The notes below the pieces were generated by a model. It saw only the letters and a list, made by a program, of their open reading frames with translations. It was not told where the DNA came from and ran no database searches. 64,000 nucleotides of DNA from Pseudoroseicyclus_A sp041714655 (GTDB taxonomy: Bacteria; Pseudomonadota; Alphaproteobacteria; Rhodobacterales; Rhodobacteraceae), in contig NZ_CP168219.1 in the NCBI RefSeq assembly GCF_041714655.1, positions 558,001 to 622,000 on the forward strand. Direction: 5' to 3'. The position numbers and the translations under genes are program-made. Position 1 is the first letter of the stretch; every line of letters begins with the position of its first letter. Positions 8,368 through 18,664 of this stretch are shown here, in pieces.

Positions 8368-11138
8368 TGCCCGAGCCTTTCAAGAAGGGCCGGAACATGG
8401 ACCTGGTCGGATTTGTAGTTGCCCGTCAGCACATGCATGACGAGGTTCACCCCGAAGCGCAAAGCCAGCTCGCGCTGCCGCTCGCCCGTCTGCCCCCGCC
8501 CGATGGGCAGGAGCGGCGCGCCGAGATCGTCCACCGCCCAGGCGGCCGCCCAGTCATTGCCGCCGATCACCACCGGCGTCACGCCGTCGTTGAGATTGCG
8601 GAAGGGCATGCCCTCCAGCGCCTGCGCATCCGGCGGCGCCGCCTCCACCCAGATGTCATGGCTCGCATAGCGGCCGGGGAAATCCTGGAGGAGGTAGAAG
8701 CTGCGGGTGAGCACATGGTCGGGCGGCAGCGGCTCCAGGGGCGGGATGTCGAGCGGCCGGGCGATGGCCTGCAGCATCCGCCCCTCGGGGGTGCCGCCGC
8801 CGAAGCTGCCGAGATCGGAATCGCGCGTGTCGAAGACGATCATGCCGCCGCCGCGCAGGTAGCGGTTGAGCTTGTCATAGGCGGCGGGGGAGGGGAGGGC
8901 CGCGTCGGCCGTCACGGGCCAGTAGAGGAGCGGGAAGAAGGCGAGCTCGTCCCGCTCGATATCGACGCCCATGGGGGGCCCGGGCTCGATGGAGGTGCGG
9001 GCAAAGAGCGTCTGCCCGAGGCCGCGGAGGCCGGCCTCCGCCAGCTCGTCGAGCCGCGCATCGCCCGTGATCACATGGGCGAGCACCACCTCCGCCGTGG
9101 CGGCGGCGGCGAAGTCATCGGGCCCTTGCGGGCCCGCCTCCTGAGCCCGGGGGCCGGAGGGCGCGAGCGTGACCGCGAGCCCGAGGGCGAGGGCGCCGGC
9201 GACCGCACGCCCGCCGCGAAGCCGCCCGGCAAGCGCCAGCGAGGCCACGAGGTCGAGGAGGAGGAGGCCGAGGGCCACGGTCAGGAGCGCGCCCTGCAGG
9301 GGCAGCTCGGCGCGGGCGGCCATGCCCTCCACCGGCACATCGTCGGGCCAGGTGGCGGGGGCAAGCGCCGTCTCGTCGGTGCCGACGTTGATGGCGAGCG
9401 CCCGCTCGCCGGAGGTATAGAGCCCCGGCCGCCGCTCCGGCCCCAAAGGCCCCTCGGCCAGCGCCGCGCCGGCGACGCCGGGCGCATCGGTGGCGGGCTG
9501 GAGCCGGCCGAAGGCATCGGTGAAATGTTCGGGCTGCCAGGTGGTGCCCTCGAGCGCCTCCGCCGCCTCGCCGGGGGCGCCGGCGGTCAGCGCCAGCCGC
9601 TCCAGCATCTGCACGAAGAGGCCGGAGAGCGGCAGTGATGACCATTCGGCATTCGCCGTGACATGGAAGAGGATCACCTGCCCGGCGCCCATCTCCTTCC
9701 GCGTCACCAGCGGCGTGCCGTCGGCCAGCGACGCGATGACGCTGGGGGCGAGGTCCGGCCCGGGCTGGGCCAGCACCTGGGCGCGGACGGCGATGTCTGC
9801 GGGGACGGGCAGGCCGTAGAAGGGCGAGCCGGCCTCGAAGGGCGCGAGCGCCTTCGGCTCCCCCCAGCTCATGGCGCCGCCGACGGAGCGGCCCCCGGCG
9901 CGCAGCCGCACGGGCAGGAGCGGATCGGTCTTGCCCGCCGGCGTATCGGCGGCCGCCATGCGCGGCCCGGCGAAGCGGAGGAGAAGGCCGCCCTCCTCAA
10001 CCCAGGTCACCAGCGCCTCCGCCTCCTCGGCCGGGATCTCGGCGACATCGGCGAGGATGATGGCATCGGGATTGGCGAGGATCACATCGCCCAGCGTGCC
10101 CTGGGTGAGGTCGGCGGAGGGCTCCAGCGCCTCCTGCAGGTAGTGCAGCGGCGAGAGGAGCTCCGGCAGCTCGCCCGAGGAGCCGCCGTCGAGGAGCGCG
10201 ATCTCGCGGCGGCGGAGCGCATCGCCGGTGAGTTGCACGGCGGCGGCGGAGCGGCGGCCGGGCAGCTCGACGCGGGTCAGCCGGTTGCGGAGTTCGGGCG
10301 GCAGGTCGAGCCGCACCTCCGCCTCCGCCGCGCCGGCGGCGAAGTGGAGCGTGACCTCCTCGAGCGGGCGCTCGAGCCCGGAGGGGTCGAGCCCGATGGC
10401 GGCGGCGGCGACCTCGAGCTCCGGCCCGACGGGCGTGCGCGTGGCGGAGAGCACCACCTCGCCGCTTTCGCTGCGGAGCGGGCGGAGCGCGAGGATCGTG
10501 CGCGGCGTCTGGTGGACGCGGACCGGCCCGTGGGATTGCAGCGCCTCAAGGAGCGGCCCGCGCGAGGGGCGGGCCAGCCCGTCGGAGAGCCAGATGGTCT
10601 CGAAGCTGCCGGTGAGGCTGGCGGCGAAATCGGCCGGGTCGGCCGGCTCGAAGGGAGCCGGCTGGAGCCCGGGCAGCGTCGGCGCGAGCGCCTCGGCCGG
10701 GGTGAAGACGGGGCCTTCGGGCGGCAGGTCGGTGAGCGCCACCAGCGCCACGGGGCGCCCGAGGCGGCGGGCCTCGGAGAGGAGTACCTCGATCCGCCCC
10801 TGCCGCTCGGCCCAGTCGGGCGCATCGGCCCAGGTCGCATCGGTGAGAACGAGGAGCGGCCCCGTGCCCGGGGCGCGCTCGGAGGGGTTCAGCACCGGCC
10901 CCGCGAAGCCGAGGATGACGAGGCCGAGGGCAAGAAGCCGCAGAAGGAGGAGCCACCACGGGGTGCGGTCGGTCTGCGTCTCGTCATCGCCGAGGCCGAG
11001 GAGCAGCGCGACCGCCGGAAAGCGCCGGCGGATCGGCGCGGGCGGGATCGCACGCAGGATCAGCCAGAGAAGCGGCAAAAGGACGAGGCCGAGAAGCAGC
11101 CAGGGGGCGGTGAACCCGAGGGGGCCGAGAAGGGTCAT
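8364..11138 (-). CDS. BatA N-terminal domain / DUF4159 membrane protein
   Basis: This 924-residue protein begins with two membrane helices characteristic of the BatA or aerotolerance N-terminal domain (PWLLLGLVLLPLLWLILRA, then WWLLLLRLLALGLVILGFAGP). The middle is a large alanine-rich exported region with several Rossmann-like strands. A third membrane segment lies near residue 630. The last 220 residues form DUF4159, including LLYWPVTADAALP, GGGMIVFDTRD and LTRSFYLLQDFPGRY. Such proteins accompany MoxR AAA+ ATPases and DUF58 proteins and are thought to help fold or activate envelope complexes; the client is unknown. Its 3' end overlaps the next gene by four bases. Confidence 0.88.
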   Translation of the reverse strand: MTLLGPLGFTAPWLLLGLVLLPLLWLILRAIPPAPIRRRFPAVALLLGLGDDETQTDRTPWWLLLLRLLALGLVILGFAGPVLNPSERAPGTGPLLVLTDATWADAPDWAERQGRIEVLLSEARRLGRPVALVALTDLPPEGPVFTPAEALAPTLPGLQPAPFEPADPADFAASLTGSFETIWLSDGLARPSRGPLLEALQSHGPVRVHQTPRTILALRPLRSESGEVVLSATRTPVGPELEVAAAAIGLDPSGLERPLEEVTLHFAAGAAEAEVRLDLPPELRNRLTRVELPGRRSAAAVQLTGDALRRREIALLDGGSSGELPELLSPLHYLQEALEPSADLTQGTLGDVILANPDAIILADVAEIPAEEAEALVTWVEEGGLLLRFAGPRMAAADTPAGKTDPLLPVRLRAGGRSVGGAMSWGEPKALAPFEAGSPFYGLPVPADIAVRAQVLAQPGPDLAPSVIASLADGTPLVTRKEMGAGQVILFHVTANAEWSSLPLSGLFVQMLERLALTAGAPGEAAEALEGTTWQPEHFTDAFGRLQPATDAPGVAGAALAEGPLGPERRPGLYTSGERALAINVGTDETALAPATWPDDVPVEGMAARAELPLQGALLTVALGLLLLDLVASLALAGRLRGGRAVAGALALGLAVTLAPSGPRAQEAGPQGPDDFAAAATAEVVLAHVITGDARLDELAEAGLRGLGQTLFARTSIEPGPPMGVDIERDELAFFPLLYWPVTADAALPSPAAYDKLNRYLRGGGMIVFDTRDSDLGSFGGGTPEGRMLQAIARPLDIPPLEPLPPDHVLTRSFYLLQDFPGRYASHDIWVEAAPPDAQALEGMPFRNLNDGVTPVVIGGNDWAAAWAVDDLGAPLLPIGRGQTGERQRELALRFGVNLVMHVLTGNYKSDQVHVPALLERLGQ

Positions 11139-11164
11139 CGGGTCGGTCCTGGTTGCGGCGGTCG

Positions 11165-11213
11165 GGGGGCCAGCCCCCCGAGCCCCCCGGCGATACTTAT
11201 GGCCAGATGAAGG
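11165..11213 (+). repeat. Dispersed intergenic repeat, copy C (one hairpin plus tail)
   Basis: GGGGGCCAGCCCCCC is followed by AGCCCCCCGGCGATACT and the conserved tail TATGGCCAGATGAAGG. It lies in the 159-base gap between the DUF58 stop and the DUF4159 start, so it interrupts an operon instead of ending one. Confidence 0.75.
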
Positions 11214-11297
11214 CGGCGCCGGCGCGAGGGCAGGGCGGCGCGACCGAAGGGCACGGATGGGGCCGGGGCGAGGGAGGGGAGGGCGGAGGGCATCATG

Positions 11298-12181
11298 TCA
11301 GGCGCGCTGGTCCAGCGCGGTGTAGAGCCACAGGAGCGCGGGCGCGGCGGGCTCGGAGGTGACATGGGTCGTGAAGAGCCAGCCGGTCAGCCGGGCGAGG
11401 GCGGCAAGCCTGTCCTGCCGCTCGGCGAGGCGATCCAGATAGCGCTGGCGGAGCGCGTCGGCCTTCAGCGTCTCGTGGCGGAGCGCGCCGGTGCCGCTCT
11501 CGAAGAGCGTGCGGCCGCGGAAGGGGAAGCTTTGCTCCTCCGGGTCCAGCACCTGCAGGAGCGCGCCGCGGATGCCCTGGTCGGCGGCGCGCGTGACGGC
11601 GGCCTCCACCGGGCCCGGGTCCGCCAGGAAATCGCTGAGGAAGACGCTGCGGGAATGGGGCGGCAGGCCCTCGTGGCCGGGGAGGCCGTAATCCTCGGCC
11701 TCTTCCTCCGTCAGCGCCTGGGCGAGGCGGGTGAGCTGGGTCTCTCCCGGCCGGGGCGGCAGGCCGCGGCCCGAGGCGGTGGAGCCGGTGAGCCCCACCC
11801 GCTCGCCGCCGCGGATCATGAGGCTGGCGAGCGCAAGCGCCAGAAGCCGGGCGCGCTCCGCCTTCTGCGGCAGGCGGTTGGAGGAGGCGTGGCGCATCGC
11901 CGCGGAGCGGTCGACCCAGAGCGTCACCGACTGGGCGATCTGCCATTCCTTGTCGGCGACGAAGGTCTGGTCGGTCTTGCCCGAGCGGCGCCAGTCGATC
12001 CGGTGGCCCGGGTCGCCCTGATGGCTCGGGCGGTATTGCCAGAAGCTGTCGCCGATGCCCGCCCGGCGCCGACCGTGCTGGCCCAGAGCCACGCTCGCCG
12101 CGAGCTGCTCGGCCGAGGCGAGGAGCGGCGGCAGCGGGGCGGCCAGCGCCTCGGCACCCGAGCGGAGATCGGCGGCGGAGC

Positions 12182-12185
<4 letters not shown>
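11298..12185 (-). CDS. DUF58 domain protein (VWA-like), MoxR partner
   Basis: This 295-residue protein has the DUF58 core motif DPGHRIDWRRSGKTDQTFV, followed by VTLWVDRSAAMRHAS, where a DxSxx metal-site-like motif starts the VWA-like half. DUF58 proteins are standard partners of MoxR ATPases. The start is a GTG at 12185 that overlaps the moxR stop as GTGA. A longer frame exists upstream but runs through moxR in another frame and is not coding. The protein is soluble; no membrane segment is seen. Confidence 0.9.
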
Positions 12186-13189
<1,004 letters not shown>

Positions 13190-13258
13190 GTGAATTCTCC
13201 TTGGCCCTCGGCGTAACGCTGCTACCCTGCCAGCATTCTGATACGCGGCGCAAATCCC

Positions 13259-13876
13259 ATGGCCAACACATTCCAGAGAGATCGCCGCCTGTTCCACCCG
13301 GAGACGGGCGGTCACCCGGGCGAAGCCGCCGGCCGCATCGCCGCTGCCGCGCGCGCGGCGGGCGGGCGCGGCCTGCCGCCGGTCGAGAAATGGGACCCGC
13401 CCTTCTGCGGCGATCTCGACATGCGGATCGCAAGGGACGGCACGTGGTTCTACCTCGGCACGCCCATCGGCCGGCCGGAGCTGGTGCGGCTCTTCTCGAC
13501 GATCCTGAAGCGCGAGGGGGAGGACTACTTCCTCGTCACCCCGGTCGAGAAGGTGCGCATCCAGGTGGAGGACGCGCCCTTCATGGCCGTCGATTTCGAG
13601 CGGGGGGAGGGCGGGCTCACCTTCCTCACCAACCTCGGCGACCGCGCGACGGCGGGGGAGGATCACCCGATCCGCGTCGAGCGCGACGCCGAGACGGGCG
13701 AGCCGGCGCCCTATGTGCTGATCCGCGGCGGGCTCTGGGCGCTCATCGACCGCAAGAGCTTCTACCGGCTCGCCGAGATCGGCGAACGGCGGGAGGTGGA
13801 CGGGGTGCTGCGCTTCGGGCTCGCCTCCGGCGGGGCGTTCTTCCCGCTTATCGACGCCGCCGAGCTCGAGACCTGA
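13259..13876 (+). CDS. DUF1285 domain protein
   Basis: This 205-residue protein matches DUF1285 in its central part: PPFCGDLDMRIARDGTWFYLGTPIGRPELVRLF, then YFLVTPVEKVRIQVEDAPF, given here as landmarks of one beta-rich domain. The function is unknown. It is divergent from moxR with only 69 bases between start codons, a pairing conserved in Rhodobacterales. Its stop overlaps the start of the next gene (TGATG), so the two are probably co-translated. Confidence 0.88.
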   Translation: MANTFQRDRRLFHPETGGHPGEAAGRIAAAARAAGGRGLPPVEKWDPPFCGDLDMRIARDGTWFYLGTPIGRPELVRLFSTILKREGEDYFLVTPVEKVRIQVEDAPFMAVDFERGEGGLTFLTNLGDRATAGEDHPIRVERDAETGEPAPYVLIRGGLWALIDRKSFYRLAEIGERREVDGVLRFGLASGGAFFPLIDAAELET

Positions 13877-14646
13877 TGCCCCGCTTCGCGGCCGATCTCG
13901 CGGCGCTCTGGCCGGGGCTCAGCCTTCCCGAGGCCGCGCTGCGGGCCGCCGATGCGGGGTTCACCGCGGTCGACATCCCCGACCCCTACGGCGCCGCCGT
14001 TCCCGAGCTGGCGGAGGCGCTGCGGCTCCTCGGCCTCACCGTCGCCACCATCTCCTGCCCGCCGCCCAACTACACCGGCGGCCAGCGCGGCTTCGCGGCG
14101 GTGCCGGGGCTGGAGACGCGCTTTCGAGGCGATCTGCGTCGATCGCTGCGCTATGCGCGGGCGCTGGGCGCGGAGCAGCTTGTGCTGATGACCGGCGCGG
14201 TGGCGGAGGGGGCCGACCGGGACGCGGCGCGGCGCTGCCTGCTGGAGAACCTCGCCGAGGCGGCGGAGGCGGCGGAGGCGGCGGAGGGCATCGGGCTCCT
14301 CCTCCGCCCGGTCTCGCCCAAGGTGCATCCGGGCGCCTATCTGGGCGATCCGCTCCTCGCGGCGGAGATCGTCGAGGCGGCGGGGCTCCCCTCGCTCGGG
14401 CTCGCCTTCGACGCCTGGCATATGCACGAGATGACGGGCGATGTGCCGGGCCTCTGGGATCGGCTGGCTCCGCAGGTGCGGCATGTGCAGGTGGCGGGCG
14501 CGCCGGGGCGGGGTGAGCCCGCGGGCGGCGAGATCGACTATCCCGCCTTCTTCGCGGCGCTGGATGCGGCAGGCTATGCCGGCTGGGTCAGCGCCAATTA
14601 CCGCCCGAGGGGCGCGGTCGAGGCGGGGCTCGGCTGGCGCGGGTGA
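13876..14646 (+). CDS. TIM-barrel sugar isomerase, hydroxypyruvate isomerase-like
   Basis: This 256-residue protein has the xylose isomerase-like TIM barrel of the hydroxypyruvate isomerase (Hyi) group. Landmarks are the first strand/helix MPRFAADLAALWPGLSLPEAA, the barrel strand LGLAFDAWHMHEMTGD with an Asp-x-x-His metal-ligand pattern, and RHVQVAGAPGRGEPAGGEIDY, where the HxQ and the following glutamate are typical. The start at 13876 overlaps the DUF1285 stop. The exact substrate is not determined; hydroxypyruvate is the family default. An alanine/glutamate run at about 130-137 is encoded by a short GCGGAGGCG tandem repeat. Confidence 0.8.
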   Translation: MPRFAADLAALWPGLSLPEAALRAADAGFTAVDIPDPYGAAVPELAEALRLLGLTVATISCPPPNYTGGQRGFAAVPGLETRFRGDLRRSLRYARALGAEQLVLMTGAVAEGADRDAARRCLLENLAEAAEAAEAAEGIGLLLRPVSPKVHPGAYLGDPLLAAEIVEAAGLPSLGLAFDAWHMHEMTGDVPGLWDRLAPQVRHVQVAGAPGRGEPAGGEIDYPAFFAALDAAGYAGWVSANYRPRGAVEAGLGWRG

Positions 14647-14758
14647 GGGGCGTGCCGCCGGGCGGTCCTACTGGCGGGGCGCTCGCGGCGCCCCGAGGCT
14701 TCCCCCGGCCGCCGGCCGCCGTTAGGCTCCGCCCATTCGTGCCCGACGGAATTGCCTC

Positions 14759-16093
14759 ATGCCCTTGATTCGCCTGATTTTCTGCGTGCTGCTCCTGCTG
14801 CCCGCCCTCGCCCCCTCCGCCGCCACGGCGCAGGAGGTCACCCCGACCGGCCCGATCTCGGCGGAAAGCGACGGCGCCACCGATGCCGCCATCGCCACGC
14901 GCATCCGCGAGATCCTCGCCGATCTGGGCGGCTACGAGGATGTCACCGTCGTCGTCACCCATGGCATCGTCACGTTCCGCGGCACCACCGATTCGCTGAC
15001 CGAGGCGGAGGCGCTCAGCGACCTCGCCGCCCGGATTGACGGGGTCGTCGCCATCCGCAACCAGGCGGCGGAGACGGCGGACCTCGCGCGCAAGCTCAAC
15101 CCGGCGCTCGAGCGCTTCCAGGCGCGGATGTGGCAGGTCTATACGGCGCTGCCGCTCCTGCTCATCGCCATCCTTCTCTTCGTGGCCATCGTCGCCATCG
15201 GCGCCGGGCTCTCGCGCATGAAGCAGCCCTGGGAGCGGCTGGCGCCCAATGCCTTCATCGCCAATCTCTACCGGCAGGCGGTGATGGTGGTCTTCATCGT
15301 CATCGCCATCGTGCTGGCGCTAGATGTGGCCGATGCCTCGGCGCTTCTCGGCACCATCCTCGGCGCCGCCGGCATCGTCGGCCTCGCCGTCGGTTTCGCC
15401 GTGCGCGACACGGTGGAGAACTACATCGCGTCCGTCATGCTCTCGATCCGCCAGCCCTTCCGGCCGAACGACGTGATCGAGATCGGCGGTGACGAGGGCA
15501 AGGTGATCCGACTGACCTCGCGGGCGACGATCATCCTCTCCTTCGACGGCAACCACATCCGCATCCCCAATGCGACCGTCTTCAAGAGCCGGATCGTCAA
15601 CTACACGCAGAACGTCGAGCGGCGCTTCCTCTTCACGCTGACGGTGGATCCGGCCGTCGACCTCATGGCCGCGAGCGAGCTGGCGGCGGAGACGGTGCAG
15701 GCGCTGCCCTTCGTGCTGGAGACGCCCGGCGCCCAGGCCTGGCTCGGCGAGGTGAAGCCCGGCGGGGTGGAGATCACCACCGTCGGCTGGATCGACCAGC
15801 GCGAGACCTCGATCCTGAAGGCGCGGGGCGAGGCGATGCGGCAGGTCATGCTCGCCTTCACCGAGGCCGGCATCGACATGCCGAGTGACACCTACAATGT
15901 GAACATCGCCGGCAGTCTCGAAACCCTGTCGGAAGGCCGCGGCGAGGCCCAGGGCGCCCCCGCCACCCCCCGCGAAGGGGCAGAGCCGGTGGCCGCCGTC
16001 ACCGCCGATGCCGACGGCGCGCTCGACAGGATCGCCGATGCCGAACGCGGCCGCGAACAAGACCTTCTGAGCAACGAGGCGGCGCATGAGTGA
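14759..16093 (+). CDS. Mechanosensitive channel of the MscS family with a BON domain
   Basis: This 444-residue inner membrane protein starts with a cleavable signal (MPLIRLIFCVLLLLPALA ... ATAQ, cut near 24). A periplasmic BON-like domain (about 38-100, VTVVVTHGIVTFRGTTDS) follows. Three membrane helices lie at about 125-150, 178-198 and 202-225. The pore helix and vestibule entrance contain GAAGIVGLAVGFAVRDTVENYIA, the MscS signature. The beta domain includes PFRPNDVIEIGGDEGKV and FDGNHIRIPNATVF. It would open under hypo-osmotic stress. A charged tail follows residue 390. Confidence 0.92.
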   Translation: MPLIRLIFCVLLLLPALAPSAATAQEVTPTGPISAESDGATDAAIATRIREILADLGGYEDVTVVVTHGIVTFRGTTDSLTEAEALSDLAARIDGVVAIRNQAAETADLARKLNPALERFQARMWQVYTALPLLLIAILLFVAIVAIGAGLSRMKQPWERLAPNAFIANLYRQAVMVVFIVIAIVLALDVADASALLGTILGAAGIVGLAVGFAVRDTVENYIASVMLSIRQPFRPNDVIEIGGDEGKVIRLTSRATIILSFDGNHIRIPNATVFKSRIVNYTQNVERRFLFTLTVDPAVDLMAASELAAETVQALPFVLETPGAQAWLGEVKPGGVEITTVGWIDQRETSILKARGEAMRQVMLAFTEAGIDMPSDTYNVNIAGSLETLSEGRGEAQGAPATPREGAEPVAAVTADADGALDRIADAERGREQDLLSNEAAHE

Positions 16094-16172
16094 GGCGCCC
16101 GGCCCCTGGCAAACTCCCCCGATTTCGCCCCTTGCGTCCCATCGGGTGTTTTCGTAGAGAACGGCTCGCTGC

Positions 16173-16247
16173 TGGGGAGTGGCGCAATGGTAGCGCGCCG
16201 GTTTTTGGTACCGTAGGTTGCAGGTTCGAGTCCTGCCTCCCCAGCCA
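16173..16247 (+). tRNA. tRNA-Gln (anticodon TTG), CCA encoded
   Basis: The acceptor stem TGGGGAG pairs with CTCCCCA, followed by discriminator G and an encoded CCA. The D arm is GCGC-AATGGTA-GCGC and the T arm CAGG-TTCGAGT-CCTG. The anticodon loop TTTTGGT reads TTG (CAA codons). The first anticodon-stem pair is a C-T mismatch. It lies 79 bases after the MscS gene. Confidence 0.96.
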
Positions 16248-16331
16248 GCTTCCCCGCCGCGCCGATGATCCGCGCCTCCGGTTGAACCGGAGCGGCGCCG
16301 CGCGGCACCTTGCCTCCCGAGGGGGGCCTTC

Positions 16332-17588
16332 ATGGCACGACTTCTGCTTCTGACCTACGGCTCGCGCGGCGATGTCGAGCCTTTCGTGGCGCTCGGTCTC
16401 GCGCTGCGGGCGGCCGGCCACGCCGTGACGCTGGCGACGGCGCCGCGCTTCGAAGGCTGGGCCCGCGAGGCGGGCCTCGCCTTCGCCCCCATCGACGGCG
16501 CCTCGCTCGATCTCATCGACAGCCCCGCGGGGCAGGCGATGATCGAGGGCACGGGCGGGCTCCTCGGGCGGGTGGCGGCCGGGGCGCGCCTCTCCCGCGG
16601 TGCCGGGGAACTCAACGCCCGGATGATGGCGGACGCGGCGGCCGCGGCCGGGGCGGTGCGGCCGGAGGCCTTGGTCTTCCACCCCAAGGCCATGGCCGGC
16701 GGGCATCTGGCGGAGGCGCTCCGCGTGCCGGCCTTCCTCGTGACCCTGCAGCCGCTTCTCGAGCCCACCGCCGCTTTCTCCGCCAGCCTCGGCGACATGC
16801 GCCTCGGCGCGCTCAACCGTGCGAGCTACCGGCTGGTCAGCCTCTCCTACGCCGGGTTCCGGGGGCGGGTGAACGCCTTCCGCGCCGGGCTCGGCCTGCC
16901 GCCGATCCGCCGCGCGGCGGAGGTGATGCGCCCGCCGGGGGCGGGGGAGATGCCGCTCCTCCATGCCATCAGCCCCAAGGTGCTGCCCCGGCCGGCCGAC
17001 TGGCCGGCGCGGGCGAAGATGACAGGCTTCTGGCGCCTGCCGCCGGCGCCCTTCGAGCCGCCGCCGGAGCTCGCGGCCTTCCTCGCCGCCGGCCCGCCGC
17101 CGGTCTTCGTCGGCTTCGGCTCGATGCCGAGCCGCGATCCGGAGGGGCTTGGGCGGCTCATCGCCGAGGCACTGGCCCTCGCGGGGCGGCGGGGCGTGGT
17201 GGCGCGCGGCTGGGCCGGGCTGGAGGTGGCGGCGTCGGAGAACCTCCTCGCCCTCCCGCCCATGCCCTACGCCTGGCTCTTCCCCCGTATGGCGGCGGTG
17301 GTTCACCACGGCGGCGCCGGCACGACGGCGGAGGCCTTCCATGCCGGGGTGCCGCAGGCTGTGGTGCCCTTCTTCGCCGACCAGCCCTTCTGGGCCGCGC
17401 GCACGGTGGCGCTTGGGGTCGGCGCCCCGCCGCTCCCCCGCCGCCGGCTCACGGCCGCGCGCCTCGCGGACGCGATCCGCGCGACGGACGATCCGGACAA
17501 GCGCGACCGGGCGCAGGCGCTGGCAGAGGCCCTCTCAGCCGAGGACGGCCTCGCCGAGACCGTCTGCCTCATCGAAGCCGCCCTCTAG
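16332..17588 (+). CDS. UGT/MGT-type glycosyltransferase (GT1)
   Basis: This 418-residue GT-B enzyme has an N-terminal LLTYGSRGDVEPFVALGLALRAAGH, the sterol/macrolide glucosyltransferase start in which SRGDV is conserved. The C-terminal donor-binding half contains PVFVGFGSMPS, the histidine motif VVHHGGAGTTAEAFHAGVP and PFFADQPFWA. It would transfer a sugar from a nucleotide sugar to a lipid or small hydrophobic acceptor; the acceptor is unknown. No signal peptide or membrane helix is seen. It is a single gene between tRNA-Gln and the convergent PfkB kinase. Confidence 0.88.
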   Translation: MARLLLLTYGSRGDVEPFVALGLALRAAGHAVTLATAPRFEGWAREAGLAFAPIDGASLDLIDSPAGQAMIEGTGGLLGRVAAGARLSRGAGELNARMMADAAAAAGAVRPEALVFHPKAMAGGHLAEALRVPAFLVTLQPLLEPTAAFSASLGDMRLGALNRASYRLVSLSYAGFRGRVNAFRAGLGLPPIRRAAEVMRPPGAGEMPLLHAISPKVLPRPADWPARAKMTGFWRLPPAPFEPPPELAAFLAAGPPPVFVGFGSMPSRDPEGLGRLIAEALALAGRRGVVARGWAGLEVAASENLLALPPMPYAWLFPRMAAVVHHGGAGTTAEAFHAGVPQAVVPFFADQPFWAARTVALGVGAPPLPRRRLTAARLADAIRATDDPDKRDRAQALAEALSAEDGLAETVCLIEAAL

Positions 17589-17593
17589 CCCTC

Positions 17594-17641
17594 GCATTTC
17601 TCCAAATACCGACCCGACCGGGGGCGGCAGCCCCCGCACCA
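17594..17641 (-). repeat. Dispersed intergenic repeat, copy H (diverged)
   Basis: Read on the minus strand, GTGCGGGGGCTGCCGCCCCC is followed by GGTATTTGGAGAAATG. It starts six bases after the glycosyltransferase stop and ends five bases before the PfkB kinase stop, filling a convergent junction. Confidence 0.6.
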
Positions 17642-17645
17642 TCCC

Positions 17646-18596
17646 TCAGATCTCTGCGGCCGGGCACAAAGGCAGCAGCCGGTTGAAATCCTCCGGCTCG
17701 CAGAGCGCCGTGCCTTCGGTCATCACCGCGGCGGACCCCGAGGCGACGCCCCAGGACAGGCAGTCCGGCAGCGGCATCCCGCGCGAGAAGGCCAGCGTGA
17801 AGGCGCCGACGAAGCTGTCGCCGGCCCCGACCTTGGAGCGGACGGGCACGTCGGCGGCATGGGAATGCCAGCGACCCTCGGCGGTGGCGAGCACGCTGCC
17901 CTCCGGCCCGCGCGCCACGATGGCGATGGTGGCGATGCCGCGCGCGACGAGCGACGACGCGAAATCCGCCGTCTCCGCCAGCGAGCGCAGCGGCCGGCCG
18001 GCGAGGTCGTCGGCCTCGGTCATGTTCATGCGCAGAACGGTCGGCGGCGCGCCGTGATCGGGGCCCGCCACATGGTGCAGCGCCTTGCCGGAGGTGTCGA
18101 CGATGGTCTCCACCCGGCGGGCATTGAGCTTCGCCACGAGCTGCGAGATCACCTCCGGCTGGCAGCCCGGCGGCAGCGAGCCGGAGATGACGACGATGGA
18201 GCCCGGCTGCGTCTCATGCTCGATCCGCTCGATGACCTGCGGCGCCACATCCTCCGGCCAGTCCGGCCCCGGCAGCATGAAGCGGTATTGCGCCCCGGTC
18301 AGCCGGTCGATCACCGCGAGGCTCTGCCGCGTCTCGGTCGCGCCCGAGAAGGTGATGAGGTGGTGACCGGTCTCGGTGAGGATCTGCGCCATCCGCGCGC
18401 CGGTCGCGCCGGTCAGCACCGCGAAGGTGCGGGCATGGCCGCCAAGGAGCCGGATGGCCCGGCTGACGTTGATGCCGCCGCCGCCCGGGTCGGCGCGCGG
18501 CGCGTCGCAGCGCAGCTTGAGGCCCGGCACGACGCCGTCGACCTCCGTCGAGATGTCGAGCGCCGGGTTCAGCGTCACCGTCAGAATATCGCGCAT
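17646..18596 (-). CDS. PfkB-family 1-phosphofructokinase-like hexose kinase
   Basis: This 316-residue ribokinase-fold enzyme begins with MRDILTVTLNPALD, the start typical of 1-phosphofructokinase and tagatose-6-phosphate kinase. The first PfkB signature is GGGGINVSRAIRLLGG, and the second is VGAGDSFVGAF, with the catalytic Asp in GAGD. The ATG at 18596 has GGGAGAGGGGG upstream; a 20-residue upstream extension has no ribosome binding site. No fruA/fruB genes are adjacent, so the in vivo substrate (fructose 1- or 6-phosphate or another sugar phosphate) stays open. Confidence 0.87.
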   Translation of the reverse strand: MRDILTVTLNPALDISTEVDGVVPGLKLRCDAPRADPGGGGINVSRAIRLLGGHARTFAVLTGATGARMAQILTETGHHLITFSGATETRQSLAVIDRLTGAQYRFMLPGPDWPEDVAPQVIERIEHETQPGSIVVISGSLPPGCQPEVISQLVAKLNARRVETIVDTSGKALHHVAGPDHGAPPTVLRMNMTEADDLAGRPLRSLAETADFASSLVARGIATIAIVARGPEGSVLATAEGRWHSHAADVPVRSKVGAGDSFVGAFTLAFSRGMPLPDCLSWGVASGSAAVMTEGTALCEPEDFNRLLPLCPAAEI

Positions 18597-18664
18597 GGGT
18601 CCCCCTCTCCCGGCAAATGCCGGTGGAGTTAGCCGCAGGGGCGGCCCCATGTCCATGCGTCAGA

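Noticed and set aside
14676..14694. Hairpin GGGGCGC-TCGCG-GCGCCCC after the TIM-barrel gene as a terminator
   Set aside because: The stem is good but no T tract follows on either strand, so I did not list it as a terminator.
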